A stretch of 64,000 nucleotides of DNA from Acinetobacter sp. LoGeW2-3 (GCF_002688565.1 NZ_CP024011.1:2914001-2978000), one strand, 5' to 3'; shown: positions 37,943 through 48,401, numbered from the stretch's first letter. Notes: generated by a model not told the origin, from the sequence alone. Made by a program: numbers and translations.

Positions 37943-39961
37943 ATGCACTATAAAATGAATAAAGCATTCGTCCTCTGTTCACTCCTATTCACCACAGCCC
38001 TGACCGGCTGTCAGGTGGTCAGTGTGAAACAACAAGCCCTCAATGTCACCATCAGCAATGAACGTGACAGTATTTTGACCCGGGATAAGCTCAGTGAAGC
38101 CAGCCTGAATGTACTGTCCATGACCGGGCGTGAGGCACGCATCTGTACGGAACAACCACAAGAATGTGTAGAGGAGCTCAAAGAAATTCCGCAAATTCTG
38201 GATGAGCAGCTGCTATCAACTGCAAGTGAATTGTATTTAGCCAAATCTCTGCAATTAGGAAAAGGTTCGGATTGCAAAACCAGTGTTCTAACCAAAACCC
38301 AATCTGAAGAAAAAAAGCAGCTACAAAAACAGAATATTCAGAAATGCCAGGATCAGCAGCTGGCGATGCTGGATCAAAGTATCCGTTATAGCTATGCCTA
38401 TCTGTTCAAGACCCAACGTGCACCGCAAGACCGCATTTTTGATAACCGTCAGGTACAAATTCGTGATTTCTACAACCAAGCCATCGCTCATCTGATTCAT
38501 GTCTATTCCGAGCGTCATCCAGCCAAAGAAGTGAGCCGCAAGATTCAGGTCGGAAATAGTATTTATACAGTAGATTTTGAAAACTATCCGGAAATCAAAG
38601 ATCAGGCTTTCGAACAATTGATGTCGACCTATAACATGAACTTCTCCGGCTTGCGTTCGATTACCCGACGTGACGGTTTTGGTTCAGAATTTGTAGTGGT
38701 CCTACCTGAAGAAAAACGCATCACCTCAAACAAGAAATACATTGTCGATCCGCTGAATTTTAAATACGCAGAAGGCAGCAACCCGAATATCCATGCAGCA
38801 CGTTATTTGGCGACGACTATTACCGCAGTCCCTAAATCTGCGACCAGTGTTGAGCAGATTATTAATGGTCCGGAATTCCAGTTAAAATTGCATGATCCCT
38901 ACAAGCATGAAAAAGTAACGGTTGCCGGCAAACAATATGCGCTGGCGGCAAACTTCTCGGCGCCTTATGGCCTATGGCTAGCAGAAAATAATCTGGGTCG
39001 TGCTGCTTATCTGGTGCTGATTGATCGGGACGACAACCTGACCATGCCGCACCTGTATATGCTGGAGCCGTATAATCCGAAGAAAAAAGTGATTGTCCTG
39101 ATCCATGGTCTGGCCAGTAGCCCTGAAGCCTGGATTCGTCTGACCAATGACATTATGGGTGATCCGGTACTACGTGAAAATTTCCAGGTCTGGCAAGTAT
39201 TTTATTCAACCAATATGCCAATTCTTGAAAGCCGTTATCAGATCAATGCGCTGATTCAGCAAGGTTTCCAACGTATCAATGCGCAAGAGCCAGCCAAGAA
39301 AGATGCGGTATTGGTCGGTCATAGCATGGGTGGTGTAATTGCCCGTCTCTTAGTCAGTGATGCTAACCTGATTCCAAAGACCGAAGAACTGATTAATAGC
39401 CGCCGTATCGACCGTTTCCGTAATAATTCATTATTTAAAGCGCGTTTGCAGCTTAAACCGATTCCAAACTTTAGCCGAGGAATTTTCCTGGCAGCGCCAC
39501 ATCGTGGGACAGATTATGCCGATCGCTGGTTCACCTTGGCAGCGCGTAAAATTATCCGTTTACCGGGTGCATTCTTAGGTGCATTCGCGGATACTCTGCA
39601 AGGTGATATTGGTCTGGATGATTTCATCAAGGAAATTGGTCATGACATGATTCAGAATGGACCAAGTGATTTATCCAAGAATTCGAAGTTTAATGCCCTG
39701 ACCCGTGATGTCGTGCCTTATAAAGGTTTTAAATTCCACAACATCATGGGCAATATGACCGATAGCACTGATAAATTAGTGATGACGGATGATGTGGTTC
39801 CCTATAAAAGTGCCGAGCTAAAAGGTGCAATTTCTGAGGAAATCATTAAAGGTGGTCACTCGATTCAGGAAACACCTGAAGCCGTGCTTGAATTACGCCG
39901 TATCTTACGATTGCATCTGACTGAATTGGGTTTATATAAACCGCAAAAAGTACTCAAATAA
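37943..39961 (+). CDS. Lipoprotein with lipase-type alpha/beta hydrolase domain
   Basis: A protein of about 672 residues with a lipoprotein signal (FVLCSLLFTTALTGC). Residues up to about 370 form an uncharacterised N-terminal part. The C-terminal alpha/beta hydrolase has the oxyanion region VIVLIHGLASSPEAWIRL, the nucleophile elbow VGHSMGG (Ser461) and a probable catalytic His639 in KGGHSIQETPEAV. FLAAPHRGTDYADRW is typical of lipase and PGAP1-like esterases. Start choice is uncertain: ATGs at 37943 and 37955 both give a normal lipoprotein signal and neither has a strong ribosome site. The substrate is unknown. Confidence 0.85.
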   Translation: MHYKMNKAFVLCSLLFTTALTGCQVVSVKQQALNVTISNERDSILTRDKLSEASLNVLSMTGREARICTEQPQECVEELKEIPQILDEQLLSTASELYLAKSLQLGKGSDCKTSVLTKTQSEEKKQLQKQNIQKCQDQQLAMLDQSIRYSYAYLFKTQRAPQDRIFDNRQVQIRDFYNQAIAHLIHVYSERHPAKEVSRKIQVGNSIYTVDFENYPEIKDQAFEQLMSTYNMNFSGLRSITRRDGFGSEFVVVLPEEKRITSNKKYIVDPLNFKYAEGSNPNIHAARYLATTITAVPKSATSVEQIINGPEFQLKLHDPYKHEKVTVAGKQYALAANFSAPYGLWLAENNLGRAAYLVLIDRDDNLTMPHLYMLEPYNPKKKVIVLIHGLASSPEAWIRLTNDIMGDPVLRENFQVWQVFYSTNMPILESRYQINALIQQGFQRINAQEPAKKDAVLVGHSMGGVIARLLVSDANLIPKTEELINSRRIDRFRNNSLFKARLQLKPIPNFSRGIFLAAPHRGTDYADRWFTLAARKIIRLPGAFLGAFADTLQGDIGLDDFIKEIGHDMIQNGPSDLSKNSKFNALTRDVVPYKGFKFHNIMGNMTDSTDKLVMTDDVVPYKSAELKGAISEEIIKGGHSIQETPEAVLELRRILRLHLTELGLYKPQKVLK

Positions 39962-39966
39962 GCATT

Positions 39967-39994
39967 AAAGCCGAAGTTAATCATCGGCTTTTTA
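39967..39994 (+). terminator. Terminator after the lipoprotein hydrolase gene
   Basis: AAAGCCGA (39967-39974) pairs with TCGGCTTT (39984-39991) and is followed by TT. Confidence 0.8.
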
Positions 39995-40255
39995 CTTTCT
40001 GGCTTCCAGAATTTTTATACATCCAAAGTGATTTAATTTCATCTGATCTAAATTAACGAACATTCCTCTCAGATGATAAAGACAGATTTACAGCTTGATG
40101 AATTTCTTATTATTAATTGAAATATCAAACTTTAGTCGCTTTACACTGTATTTCTTGAGCAGACTACTTTATTCGTGCTATCAATAGCTTAACCCACTGA
40201 TATAAACTTGAATTTCAGTCGAGGTAAGACTTTATTTGATGAGCAATGGTATTTT

Positions 40256-41494
40256 ATGAAATTAGCTGGCTCTAAACAGATTAGCCGTGAAAAAGTAAAT
40301 GACCTGATTGCACATGGACTGAACTATGTGTATTTCAGAAAAGAACTCGAGCCAATCTATTGCCAGCAATACCGTGACGAAGCTGCTTATGAATTTCGTT
40401 TTCGTGGCAGTATTATTCTGATTCTGTATTTCGTGCTTAGTTACGGGATCTTTCAGACCATTTCAATTAATGAGCAACTGATCCATTGGCTTTCTCTGTA
40501 TGCCTGGGTTGGGATCATCACCATCACACTCTGGTTAATGTCGTTTAGCAAGTCGCTGAATCGTTTCTTTGACCTGTACACCACGCTCGGTGCGACCTGT
40601 GCGGTGGCGATTTCTTTCGTGATTATTCCTGTCATTGGTCAAGATATTGATAATGATGCTCTGCTTCATGTCGCCATGATGTATGCAGTAGTGATTAACT
40701 ATAGCTTTGTAGGCATGCGTTTTTATTCAGCGCTGATTGCGGGTTGGGGCGGCGGACTGATTGGTTATCTGGTCACGGTTTCTCTAAACTACGATATTGA
40801 CTGGACCTTCCTGCACCGTACTTATACCTTTAGCAGTCTGCTTGGGATGATTATTGCCTATGCGATTGACCGTCAGCATCGTGAGAATTATCTGCAAAAC
40901 TGTATCATTGAACTAAACAAAGAAGAACTGACGCAACAAGCACAGGAACTGGAACGGCTGACGCAACTTGATGCACTGACTGGCCTCGCCAATCGACGTT
41001 ATTTGACTGAACATCTGGATACACAATGGCGTCATGCACTACGCCATCAAACACCTTTAAGTATCATGATGGTCGATATCGATTACTTTAAAAACTATAA
41101 CGATCATTTTGGGCATATTGCAGGCGATGAATGTCTACAGGCTGTCGCCCATCAGCTACAAGGGATATCCTCACGTAGCATGGAACTAGCAGCACGTTAT
41201 GGCGGCGAAGAATTTCTGCTGGTCTATCCTTATATCGATGAAGCAGAAATACAGAAAATTGCCGAAGAACTAATCCAACGCATTAATACTTTGCATCTGT
41301 CTCATCCAGCTAGTCAGGTATCGGATCATGTCACCATAAGTATCGGTTGTGCTAGCACTATCCCTCAAGAAAATGAACGCTTGGCTGATTTTATTGCCCA
41401 AGCTGACGAAGCACTTTATAGTGCCAAAGCAGAAGGCCGTAATCGTTTTAAACTTGCGCAATCTCAGTCTAAAAGCAATCTATATACGATTTAA
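40256..41494 (+). CDS. Membrane-bound GGDEF-domain diguanylate cyclase
   Basis: Predicted to make cyclic di-GMP from GTP. The roughly 412-residue protein has a cytosolic N-terminus, about six hydrophobic segments between residues 55 and 215, a coiled linker (ELTQQAQELERLTQLD) and a C-terminal GGDEF domain with LTGLANRRYL, DIDYFKNYND and the active-site GGEEF (about residues 316-320). The residues at the usual RxxD inhibitory site read RSME, so feedback inhibition may be altered. The start is uncertain: I use ATG 40256, while the frame extends to a TTG at 40208. No EAL domain or partner phosphodiesterase is adjacent. Confidence 0.88.
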   Translation: MKLAGSKQISREKVNDLIAHGLNYVYFRKELEPIYCQQYRDEAAYEFRFRGSIILILYFVLSYGIFQTISINEQLIHWLSLYAWVGIITITLWLMSFSKSLNRFFDLYTTLGATCAVAISFVIIPVIGQDIDNDALLHVAMMYAVVINYSFVGMRFYSALIAGWGGGLIGYLVTVSLNYDIDWTFLHRTYTFSSLLGMIIAYAIDRQHRENYLQNCIIELNKEELTQQAQELERLTQLDALTGLANRRYLTEHLDTQWRHALRHQTPLSIMMVDIDYFKNYNDHFGHIAGDECLQAVAHQLQGISSRSMELAARYGGEEFLLVYPYIDEAEIQKIAEELIQRINTLHLSHPASQVSDHVTISIGCASTIPQENERLADFIAQADEALYSAKAEGRNRFKLAQSQSKSNLYTI

Positions 41495-41728
41495 GGCCGA
41501 TTCAGGTCTATATATTTCGTGCTTAAAATCAGCAATCTTTCAACTGACTCGACAGAAGTCATCGAATCCATTTCTTTCTAAAAATTAATTTTGCTAGACT
41601 TAGCCCAATACATATTTTGCATGGCTGCTTGGATGATTTCTGTTTCGGTGCATGAATAGCGACTATATTGCCGACAGCTCATCATCTCTTACCAGCCTGC
41701 CCATTATTTTTTAAAGGATTTCTTCTTA

Positions 41729-44362
41729 ATGACCAGTTCAGAACTTATGGCTGATCTTTCTACCCTGACACCTATGATGCAGCAGTATATGTCTGTGAAA
41801 ATGCAGCATCCGCATTCATTGATGTTCTATCGCATGGGTGATTTCTACGAACTGTTCTTTGAAGATGCCCATAAAGCAGCCAAAATTCTTGGTATTACCT
41901 TGACACACCGTGGTAAAGCCAATGGTCAGCCAATTCCAATGGCGGGTGTGCCTTTTCATGCGGCTGAAGGTTACCTTGCCCGTCTGGTGAAAAAAGGCGA
42001 AACCGTGGTGATCTGTGAACAGATTGGCGAGGTTACAGGGAAAGGTCCGGTTGAACGTGGCGTGGTACGGATTATTACCCCGGGAACATTGACCGATGAT
42101 GCCCTACTCGGGGCACATCAAACTTCTAATCTGGTTGCGCTATGTATTCAGCAAAATAAAATCGGCATTGCCCTACTGGATCTGAGTGCCGGTATTTTTA
42201 AAGTTCAGCAGATCGATTATGATCTGAACCAGCTGGCGATTGAACTGGCACGTCTGATGCCAAGCGAAATTGTGGTGGATGAAAATCTTCAGGAACAGGA
42301 TCTGGTGGAACACTTGAAACTCCAGCTAGATGTACCGGTTAGTAAACGTCCGAATGTCGACTTCAACCTGAACAATGCCCAGAAAACTTTATGTGACCAG
42401 TTTGCTGTCAGCACACTGGCAGGCTTTGGCATTGATCATCTGCCTTTGGCTAAAGCTGCCGCGGCCGCATTGATTCACTATGCCAAAGAAACCCAGAAAA
42501 CTGCACTGCCGCATATTCGTACCATTCAACTAGAACAAAGCTCAGACTTTATTGCATTGGATCCGGTGACTCGTCGTAATCTGGAACTGATTGAACCACT
42601 ATTTGAACATGGTACTTCACTGTTTCAATTGATTAATGACTGTCAGACAGCGATGGGTGACCGTCTGCTCAGTCGTACCCTGATGCAACCATTACGTGAC
42701 ACTGCCATTCTAGATGAACGACTGGATGCGACTCAGGCATTACTGGAAGGCTTCCATGAATCACCAGTACGCCTGGTGCTAAAAGAAATCAGTGATATTG
42801 AACGTGTACTCAGCCGTATTGCTCTGGGTAGCGCACGTCCTCGTGATCTGGTTCAATTACGTCAGGCCTGTGCCCAGATTCCATTCTTGCGTCATGCGCT
42901 ACAACCAATGGTCAGCCAGCAGCAGTCTAAATTACTGGTTCAACTGAATGAAGAATTAGGTGATTTCCATGGTCTGCATCAACGATTGATGTCAGCGATT
43001 GTTGAAAATCCGCCAGTTCTGCTACGTGATGGTAATGTCATTGCCGAAGGTTTTGATGCGGAACTGGATGAACTACGCAAAATTCGTGATCATGCCGGGC
43101 AATTCCTGATTGATCTGGAAATCAAGGAACGTGAACAGAGCGGTATTCCTACCTTAAAAATCGGTTATAACCGTGTCAGTGGTTACTATATCGAACTGAC
43201 TCGTGCGCAGGCTGAGCAGGCACCTGAACATTATATTCGTCGTCAGACGCTAAAAAATGCTGAACGCTATATCACGCCAGAACTGAAAGCCTTTGAGGAT
43301 AAAGTGCTGTCCAGTGAATCCCGGGCACTTGCATGTGAAAAAATGCTGTTTGAAATGCTACTGAATGAATTGCGTGCGGATATCGGCAATCTGCAAATGA
43401 TGAGCAGTGCCATCGCACAGATTGATCTGCTGTGTAACTTTGCCCATCAAGCACGATTACGTAACTGGTCACGTCCGAAATATAGTCCGGAAATTGGCTT
43501 AAAAATCCAGGCAGGTCGTCATCCTGTGGTTGAGGCTTTAAGTAAAACTGCCTTTACTCCGAATGATACGCAACTGGATTATCAGCATCGAATGGCGATT
43601 ATCACCGGTCCAAACATGGGTGGTAAATCGACCTTTATGCGTCAAACTGCATTAATTGCCCTGCTGGCTTATTGTGGTAGCTACGTGCCAGCACAAGCTG
43701 TAACTTTAGGACCGATTGACCGTATCTTTACCCGTATTGGATCGGCAGATGACCTTTCTACAGGTAAATCTACCTTCATGGTAGAAATGACTGAGACATC
43801 GCAGATTCTGCATCATGCCACCAGCCAATCACTGGTGTTGATGGATGAAGTTGGTCGTGGTACCAGTACTTATGATGGCCTGTCACTTGCTTGGGCGTGT
43901 GTACTGGATCTGACCCGACGCATTCAATGTCTATGTCTATTTGCTACACATTATTTTGAGTTAACCGAACTAGCCAGTGAATCGGGTATTGATAACTATC
44001 ATGTGACTGCCCGAGAAGTGAATGGCAATCTGATCCTGCTACACAAAGTGCAACAAGGTCCAGCTAGCCAGAGTCATGGTCTACAGGTGGCTAAACTTGC
44101 CGGTATTCCAGCCAATGTGATCAAGGAAGCGCAGAACCGTCTGCGTATTCTGGAAAAACAGCCTCACACCAAGTCAAAAAGTCCACAACCTGATCTGTTT
44201 GCAATTGAGCAAGTAGAAACAGTGGTTGAACGGATTATTGAAGTGGAAAAACCATCAGCTGCGCTTGAACTGCTGGAAGACATTGATGTCGATAGCCTTA
44301 GTCCACGTGAAGCCTTACAGCAGCTGTATGCGCTGAAAGATCTGCTCAAACTGCCAGGCTAA
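41729..44362 (+). CDS. mutS: DNA mismatch repair protein MutS
   Basis: Recognises mismatches and small loops and recruits MutL. The 877-residue protein has the N-terminal mismatch-reading motif [15 protein letters not shown] (Phe-x-Glu wedge), connector and lever domains, and the ATPase with Walker [11 protein letters not shown] (about residues 625-634), STFMVEMTE, and Walker [17 protein letters not shown]. The C-terminal ~80 residues include the tail that tetramerises in MutS1. It is a single gene with a hairpin downstream. Confidence 0.97.
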   Translation: MTSSELMADLSTLTPMMQQYMSVKMQHPHSLMFYRMGDFYELFFEDAHKAAKILGITLTHRGKANGQPIPMAGVPFHAAEGYLARLVKKGETVVICEQIGEVTGKGPVERGVVRIITPGTLTDDALLGAHQTSNLVALCIQQNKIGIALLDLSAGIFKVQQIDYDLNQLAIELARLMPSEIVVDENLQEQDLVEHLKLQLDVPVSKRPNVDFNLNNAQKTLCDQFAVSTLAGFGIDHLPLAKAAAAALIHYAKETQKTALPHIRTIQLEQSSDFIALDPVTRRNLELIEPLFEHGTSLFQLINDCQTAMGDRLLSRTLMQPLRDTAILDERLDATQALLEGFHESPVRLVLKEISDIERVLSRIALGSARPRDLVQLRQACAQIPFLRHALQPMVSQQQSKLLVQLNEELGDFHGLHQRLMSAIVENPPVLLRDGNVIAEGFDAELDELRKIRDHAGQFLIDLEIKEREQSGIPTLKIGYNRVSGYYIELTRAQAEQAPEHYIRRQTLKNAERYITPELKAFEDKVLSSESRALACEKMLFEMLLNELRADIGNLQMMSSAIAQIDLLCNFAHQARLRNWSRPKYSPEIGLKIQAGRHPVVEALSKTAFTPNDTQLDYQHRMAIITGPNMGGKSTFMRQTALIALLAYCGSYVPAQAVTLGPIDRIFTRIGSADDLSTGKSTFMVEMTETSQILHHATSQSLVLMDEVGRGTSTYDGLSLAWACVLDLTRRIQCLCLFATHYFELTELASESGIDNYHVTAREVNGNLILLHKVQQGPASQSHGLQVAKLAGIPANVIKEAQNRLRILEKQPHTKSKSPQPDLFAIEQVETVVERIIEVEKPSAALELLEDIDVDSLSPREALQQLYALKDLLKLPG

Positions 44363-44370
44363 AACCTGAG

Positions 44371-44398
44371 ACTGCCTCATGTGGTATGGGGCAGTTTG
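44371..44398 (+). terminator. Hairpin downstream of mutS
   Basis: ACTGCCTCAT (44371-44380) pairs with ATGGGGCAGT (44386-44395) with one G-T pair. The T-run is only three bases, so termination efficiency is doubtful. Confidence 0.5.
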
Positions 44399-44491
44399 CT
44401 ATAAAGGTCTCGTAATCCTTGATTTTGCAGCCTTCATCGGATTTTTTGCAAAAATAACAGCCCTATATATAACAAATATCAATAAAAGGAA

Positions 44492-44521
44492 TTGTTAGTT
44501 GCTGCGGTTTTTGCCTAAAAT
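44492..44521 (+). promoter_or_regulatory. Predicted sigma-70 promoter of fdxA
   Basis: TTGTTA (44492-44497) and TAAAAT (44516-44521) are 18 bases apart, placing a start near 44528, about 36 bases before the fdxA ATG. Confidence 0.45.
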
Positions 44522-44563
44522 ACACATTAGTATTAGAACCATATTTTTTAGGTAGCTGTCGCC

Positions 44564-44887
44564 ATGACCTTCGTTGTCACTGAAAATTGTATTAAATGTA
44601 AATATCAAGACTGTGTTGAAGTTTGCCCTGTAGATTGTTTCTATGAAGGTCCGAACTTCCTTGTAATTAACCCGGACGAGTGTATCGACTGTGCGTTATG
44701 TGAACCAGAATGTCCTGCAAATGCAATTTTCTCTGAGGATGAATTACCTGAAGGTCAGGAAGTATTCATCGAATTGAATGCTGAGCTGTCTCAAAAATGG
44801 CCGAACATCACCCAAATTGGTGACCAGCCAGCTGACCGTGAAGAATGGAACGGTAAAGCAGACAAACTGCAGTATCTTGAAAAGTAA
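44564..44887 (+). CDS. fdxA: Seven-iron ferredoxin FdxA
   Basis: Small electron carrier with one [3Fe-4S] and one [4Fe-4S] cluster. The 107-residue protein has nine cysteines, all in the first 50 residues (C9, C12, C17, C21, C25, C40, C43, C46, C50). The [12 protein letters not shown] motif supplies the four-iron cluster and the earlier CVEVCP pattern the three-iron one, as in Azotobacter FdI-type proteins. The C-terminal part is the usual acidic extension. It is monocistronic with its own terminator. Confidence 0.94.
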   Translation: MTFVVTENCIKCKYQDCVEVCPVDCFYEGPNFLVINPDECIDCALCEPECPANAIFSEDELPEGQEVFIELNAELSQKWPNITQIGDQPADREEWNGKADKLQYLEK

Positions 44888-44901
44888 TTTTTCAGATCAT
44901 G

Positions 44902-44933
44902 AAAAAAAGATCAGCATAGTCTGGTCTTTTTTT
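44902..44933 (+). terminator. Terminator after fdxA
   Basis: AAAAAAAGATCAG pairs with CTGGTCTTTTTTT (one G-T pair) around CATAGT. Confidence 0.85.
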
Positions 44934-45028
44934 GTACCTGATGCACACATTTCATTGCAATTTATCCTGAATTTCTCCGCAAAAGTGGACTAAAATAGCG
45001 CTATTTTATAAATACCTGATTTCTAATA

Positions 45029-45742
45029 ATGAAGCATTTTTACAAGGGATTATTGGGCCTCTGCATGATCCCTTTTGTCATGGTGGGCTGTACCACTGCG
45101 ACAAAAAAACCAATGACCTCGCCAGATGGGAAACGAATTTACATTCCTCAAGAACAGGTTAAGGTGGATCGTAAGGTGCTGCCTAAAAGTATTCCCTTTG
45201 CCTATACCAATTGGGCAGCTGTATCCAACAATCTCTCTCGTGTACGCGAATATGAGGTGTTTTTGGAACGTAATTCTGTAGGCAACATTATTCCTAGCTT
45301 TGAATTGATGCGTACTGCACGTGACTGGTCACGTTGTGGCGGGCCGCAATATATGGTGCCAAGCCGTGAACTTTGGGCAAATCAGTTGCCAACATTACGT
45401 GTGTTCAAATATTTGGTTGCAGCCAATGTGCTGAATGATTTTGAAGTGACATCCGTTTATCGTGATCTGCCACTCAATAAATGTGCCGGTGGTGCTAACT
45501 CTTCTCGTCACCTATATAACTCTGCGATTGATTTCCGGATTGGGCCGGAATTCCCACAACCAGAAGATTATGCCTATATTGAAAATACCAAGTTCAAACT
45601 CTGCCAATTCTGGTTACAGCATGGTCAAAGTCTGAATATGGGCTTGGGTCTATATGCTTCAGGTCAAATCCATATTGATACCCAAGGTTACCGTACCTGG
45701 GGACCGGATCTGAGCCGTAGATCTTCAATGTGTAATTACTAA
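45029..45742 (+). CDS. Predicted lipoprotein, M15-type (D-Ala-D-Ala carboxypeptidase-like) peptidase
   Basis: A 237-residue protein with a lipoprotein signal (LGLCMIPFVMVGC). The C-terminal half has the M15 zinc pattern: SSRHLYNSAIDFRI supplies the first His and the Asp, and QIHIDTQGYRTWG supplies the second His. It also has VTSVYRDLPLNKCAGG before them, the position of the substrate-loop Arg in this family. It probably acts on peptidoglycan peptides at the inner face of the outer membrane. A strong hairpin terminator follows. Confidence 0.85.
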   Translation: MKHFYKGLLGLCMIPFVMVGCTTATKKPMTSPDGKRIYIPQEQVKVDRKVLPKSIPFAYTNWAAVSNNLSRVREYEVFLERNSVGNIIPSFELMRTARDWSRCGGPQYMVPSRELWANQLPTLRVFKYLVAANVLNDFEVTSVYRDLPLNKCAGGANSSRHLYNSAIDFRIGPEFPQPEDYAYIENTKFKLCQFWLQHGQSLNMGLGLYASGQIHIDTQGYRTWGPDLSRRSSMCNY

Positions 45743-45754
45743 GTCATACCAATT

Positions 45755-45796
45755 GCAATACAGAACACGTGAAAAGTTCTGTATTGCTCATTTTTA
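45755..45796 (+). terminator. Terminator after the M15-like peptidase gene
   Basis: GCAATACAGAAC (45755-45766) pairs perfectly over 12 bases with GTTCTGTATTGC (45776-45787), followed by TCATTTTT. Confidence 0.85.
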
Positions 45797-45874
45797 AAGC
45801 AAATATAGAACAATAAATTGCGCTCCATGGCGAAAGGTTTAAAATGCCTGCATCGCAACAAAGGTGCTCAAGCT

Positions 45875-46540
45875 ATGCAACAAATGTGGACAGATCTCGA
45901 CAATTATATTGATTCACATTTAATCCCTGATGATCCCATTCTGAAACAAACTCTTGAAAATACAGCTGCACATGGATTCCCTGATCATCTGGCTGTAGCT
46001 GCCAATCAAGGTATGCTGTTACAGATGCTGATTCAGATGAATGGCTGCAAGCGTGTACTTGAGCTGGGAACTTTTGCTGCATATAGCACCATGTGGCTGG
46101 CACGTGCCCTACCTGAAGATGGCTATATCCTGACGATTGAAGGTCGTGATACGCATGCCGCGATGGGTCAGGAAAATATCGACCGGGCCAATCTTAAACA
46201 GACTGTCGAGCTTAAATGTGGCCGTGCAGCAGATATTCTGAAAGCCCTGCCAGAAGATACTGAACCGTTTGATTTTATCTTTATTGATGCGGATAAACAG
46301 AGCTATCCGGAATATCTGGAACTCAGCCTGAAACTTTCTCGTTCAGGAACAGTGATCTTTCTAGACAACGTGATTCGTGCTGGTGCGATTATTGATCCGG
46401 ACAATAATAAGCCAAGTATCGAAGGTATTCGCAGCATGTTCGAAGCGATGCAGAATCACCCGCGTCTGCTTTCTAGTACGGCTTTACAGACCGTAGGCAG
46501 CAAAGGTCATGACGGTTTTGCACTCGCTATTGTCAAGTAA
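45875..46540 (+). CDS. SAM-dependent O-methyltransferase (Methyltransf_3 type)
   Basis: A 221-residue cation-dependent catechol/caffeoyl-CoA-type O-methyltransferase. Landmarks are VLELGTFAAYSTMWLARALP (SAM motif I), TIEGRDTHAAMGQENIDRA, and FDFIFIDADKQSYPEYLELSL with LDNVIRAGAI (metal ligands). The start at 45875 (MQQMWTDLDNYI) has AAGGTG about 10 bases upstream; in-frame TTG and ATG codons up to 57 bases earlier give a basic extension not seen in the family. Substrate unknown. Confidence 0.88.
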   Translation: MQQMWTDLDNYIDSHLIPDDPILKQTLENTAAHGFPDHLAVAANQGMLLQMLIQMNGCKRVLELGTFAAYSTMWLARALPEDGYILTIEGRDTHAAMGQENIDRANLKQTVELKCGRAADILKALPEDTEPFDFIFIDADKQSYPEYLELSLKLSRSGTVIFLDNVIRAGAIIDPDNNKPSIEGIRSMFEAMQNHPRLLSSTALQTVGSKGHDGFALAIVK

Positions 46541-46609
46541 CAATCTAAGAGCAAAAAACAGCCAATAAAGTATTTTAAATATATAACAATGACTTGCGTA
46601 ATGTAACCA

Positions 46610-46652
46610 CAGAGTTATCCACAATATATGAGGATAACTCTGATTATTTTTA
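46610..46652. terminator. Hairpin between the O-methyltransferase and USP genes
   Basis: CAGAGTTATCC (46610-46620) pairs perfectly with GGATAACTCTG (46632-46642), followed by ATTATTTTT. The two flanking genes are convergent. Confidence 0.65.
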
Positions 46653-46742
46653 AATCAAACTGTAACAATTTCCAACATCATGCTTTTCGACCTTGGTGGA
46701 ATTGTCATTTTAAACTTATCACTCTTTTTCCAGCATTTACCT

Positions 46743-47585
46743 TTATTTAGCTACCAGAAGTGGGACTTTTGAATTCCGGAAGATTGTGGTCGCAATGCTA
46801 CCCAGGAAAAACTGATGAATCTTGCTGTGGCTGAAAGCACCTAGGACAATTAGCTGAATGCCCTGTTCTTGCTGATAAGACAAAATATTCTCAGCCACAT
46901 CACCATAGCGGTATTCTGGTACAACATCCAGTCCAGCTTCTTTCAGATAATTCAGCGGTTCATTCAGGATTTCTGCATGATCGCCGACATAGAGTAAGTG
47001 ACATTGTAATAGTTTCAGCAAATCACTTTCAGCAATGCGCTTCATCATCTTGATACAGGTTGGTGAATATTCATAGGCAAAGATAAAACGTGTTGGCGGC
47101 TTAAAGTTTTCACCTACCGTCATGACCGTACAGTTGGCACCACGGATAAAGTTTTCTACATTGGTGCCCATCGGCTTATTTTTCTCGGCAGATCGTTCAC
47201 CTAAGCGACCAATCACCACAATGTCATCGGGTCTCAGCAGCTGAAAGCTTTGTTCCAGGAAATCACCTTTTTCCTGAATATGGATGGTATTGATGTTGTG
47301 TTTTTCTTTGATCTGGTCAGAAATATGCCGCAGCAGATTATTGCTATAGTCGAGAGCCAATTCGCTTTGTTTCTGTTCAAGTTCGGCCAATTCCTTCAGC
47401 AACATGGCATTGCTTTCAAAACCGATCACACCGCTGATTTCCCCCAAATGATAACTGGCAGGGTAATAATCTAGAACTTGCAATAAGACCAGCTCGCGAT
47501 GGGTTTGCTTGGCAATCCATGCAGCCGCTTCTGCGAGGGCATTAATGCAAGGAGAAGAATCTATGCAGGCAATGACACGTTTCAT
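46743..47585 (-). CDS. Tandem universal stress protein (two USP domains)
   Basis: A 280-residue protein made of two UspA folds. The N-terminal domain starts RVIACIDSSPCINALAEAAAW. The C-terminal one starts FIFAYEYSPTC and ends with the nucleotide-binding pattern LGAFSHSKIHQFFLGSIATTIFRNSKVPLLV (G-x2-G-x9-G-S/T type). The first domain lacks a clean copy of that motif (VIGRLGERSAEKNKPMGTNVENFIRGANCTVM). GAGAGG precedes the ATG. The family is linked to stress survival; the exact role here is unknown. Confidence 0.9.
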   Translation of the reverse strand: MKRVIACIDSSPCINALAEAAAWIAKQTHRELVLLQVLDYYPASYHLGEISGVIGFESNAMLLKELAELEQKQSELALDYSNNLLRHISDQIKEKHNINTIHIQEKGDFLEQSFQLLRPDDIVVIGRLGERSAEKNKPMGTNVENFIRGANCTVMTVGENFKPPTRFIFAYEYSPTCIKMMKRIAESDLLKLLQCHLLYVGDHAEILNEPLNYLKEAGLDVVPEYRYGDVAENILSYQQEQGIQLIVLGAFSHSKIHQFFLGSIATTIFRNSKVPLLVAK

Positions 47586-47771
47586 GTTTAGCCTCTCTCA
47601 TTATAATAAAAGTTCTTAGATATTTTTAACTTAGCATAGCCTTCGCCAAATGTGCAGCAAATTCTGTAGCACTGGATTTGAATTATGTTAATTTTTATGT
47701 GATGTTCTAGAAGCTTATACCTTTTTGAAATGCCTGAACAATCCTTGTTCCCGCTAAAATTCAAAAATGGA

Positions 47772-48401
47772 TTAATCGCGATAACGGATTAGTTTGGCTG
47801 GATTACCTGCCACAATCATGCGTTCGCCCACATCTTTAGTGACCATACTACTCATACCAACCACAGCCTGATCCGCAATTTTTACTCCATCTTTAATGCC
47901 GACATGGGCACCAAGCCAGACATCACGGCCGATCTCAATCCCTTTAGAACGCACTGGCTGTTGGTAAATTGGCTGTTCCAGCTCCATACCATGATCAAAA
48001 GCATAAAGATGACAATAAGCAGCCATTCGCACCTGATCATGCAATTTAATTCCGCCCCGTCCACCATCTAAAATACAATGATGGTTAATTGCGACTTCAC
48101 TGCCAATTTCCAGCGGCCCATGCAAGGTACAGTCTGCTGCAATAAAAGTATTATCACCAATCACAATTTTTCGGCCTGGTTCAGCAAAGATATGTGCCAC
48201 CGGTGAAATAAAGCAGTTTTCGCCGATCTCCACTGTTTCCATTTCACGGAGATAATCCTGATATTCACGTTGCCACTGCTCTGCCCAGCCTCGATTTTTG
48301 GGCTTGAGTGACCAGTACAGCCATGGCATATAGTTCAGCCGATGCTTATGCTGCTCGCGATATTTCAGTAAAGGATCCTGTTCAGTCATCTTGTGGCTCA
48401 T
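47772..48401 (-). CDS. Hexapeptide-repeat acyl/acetyltransferase
   Basis: A 209-residue protein of the NodL/LacA/maltose-acetyltransferase-like beta-helix group. Hexapeptide turns are visible from about residue 55 (CFISPVAHIFAEPGRKIVIGDNTFIAA) to the end, with the typical IGRDVWLGAHVGIKDGVKIADQAVVGMSSMVTKDV and AGNPAKLIR. The N-terminal 50 residues are rich in Trp and Tyr. ATGs at 48401 and 48389 are both possible starts; either overlaps the upstream YigZ-family gene (by 20 or 8 bases), so the pair is coupled. Substrate unknown. Confidence 0.85.
   Translation of the reverse strand: MSHKMTEQDPLLKYREQHKHRLNYMPWLYWSLKPKNRGWAEQWQREYQDYLREMETVEIGENCFISPVAHIFAEPGRKIVIGDNTFIAADCTLHGPLEIGSEVAINHHCILDGGRGGIKLHDQVRMAAYCHLYAFDHGMELEQPIYQQPVRSKGIEIGRDVWLGAHVGIKDGVKIADQAVVGMSSMVTKDVGERMIVAGNPAKLIRYRD

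Noticed and set aside
46615..46623. Perfect DnaA box (TTATCCACA)
   Set aside because: A single 9-base match is expected about once by chance in 64 kb on two strands, it lies within a terminator-like stem, and no box cluster or AT-rich unwinding region is nearby.
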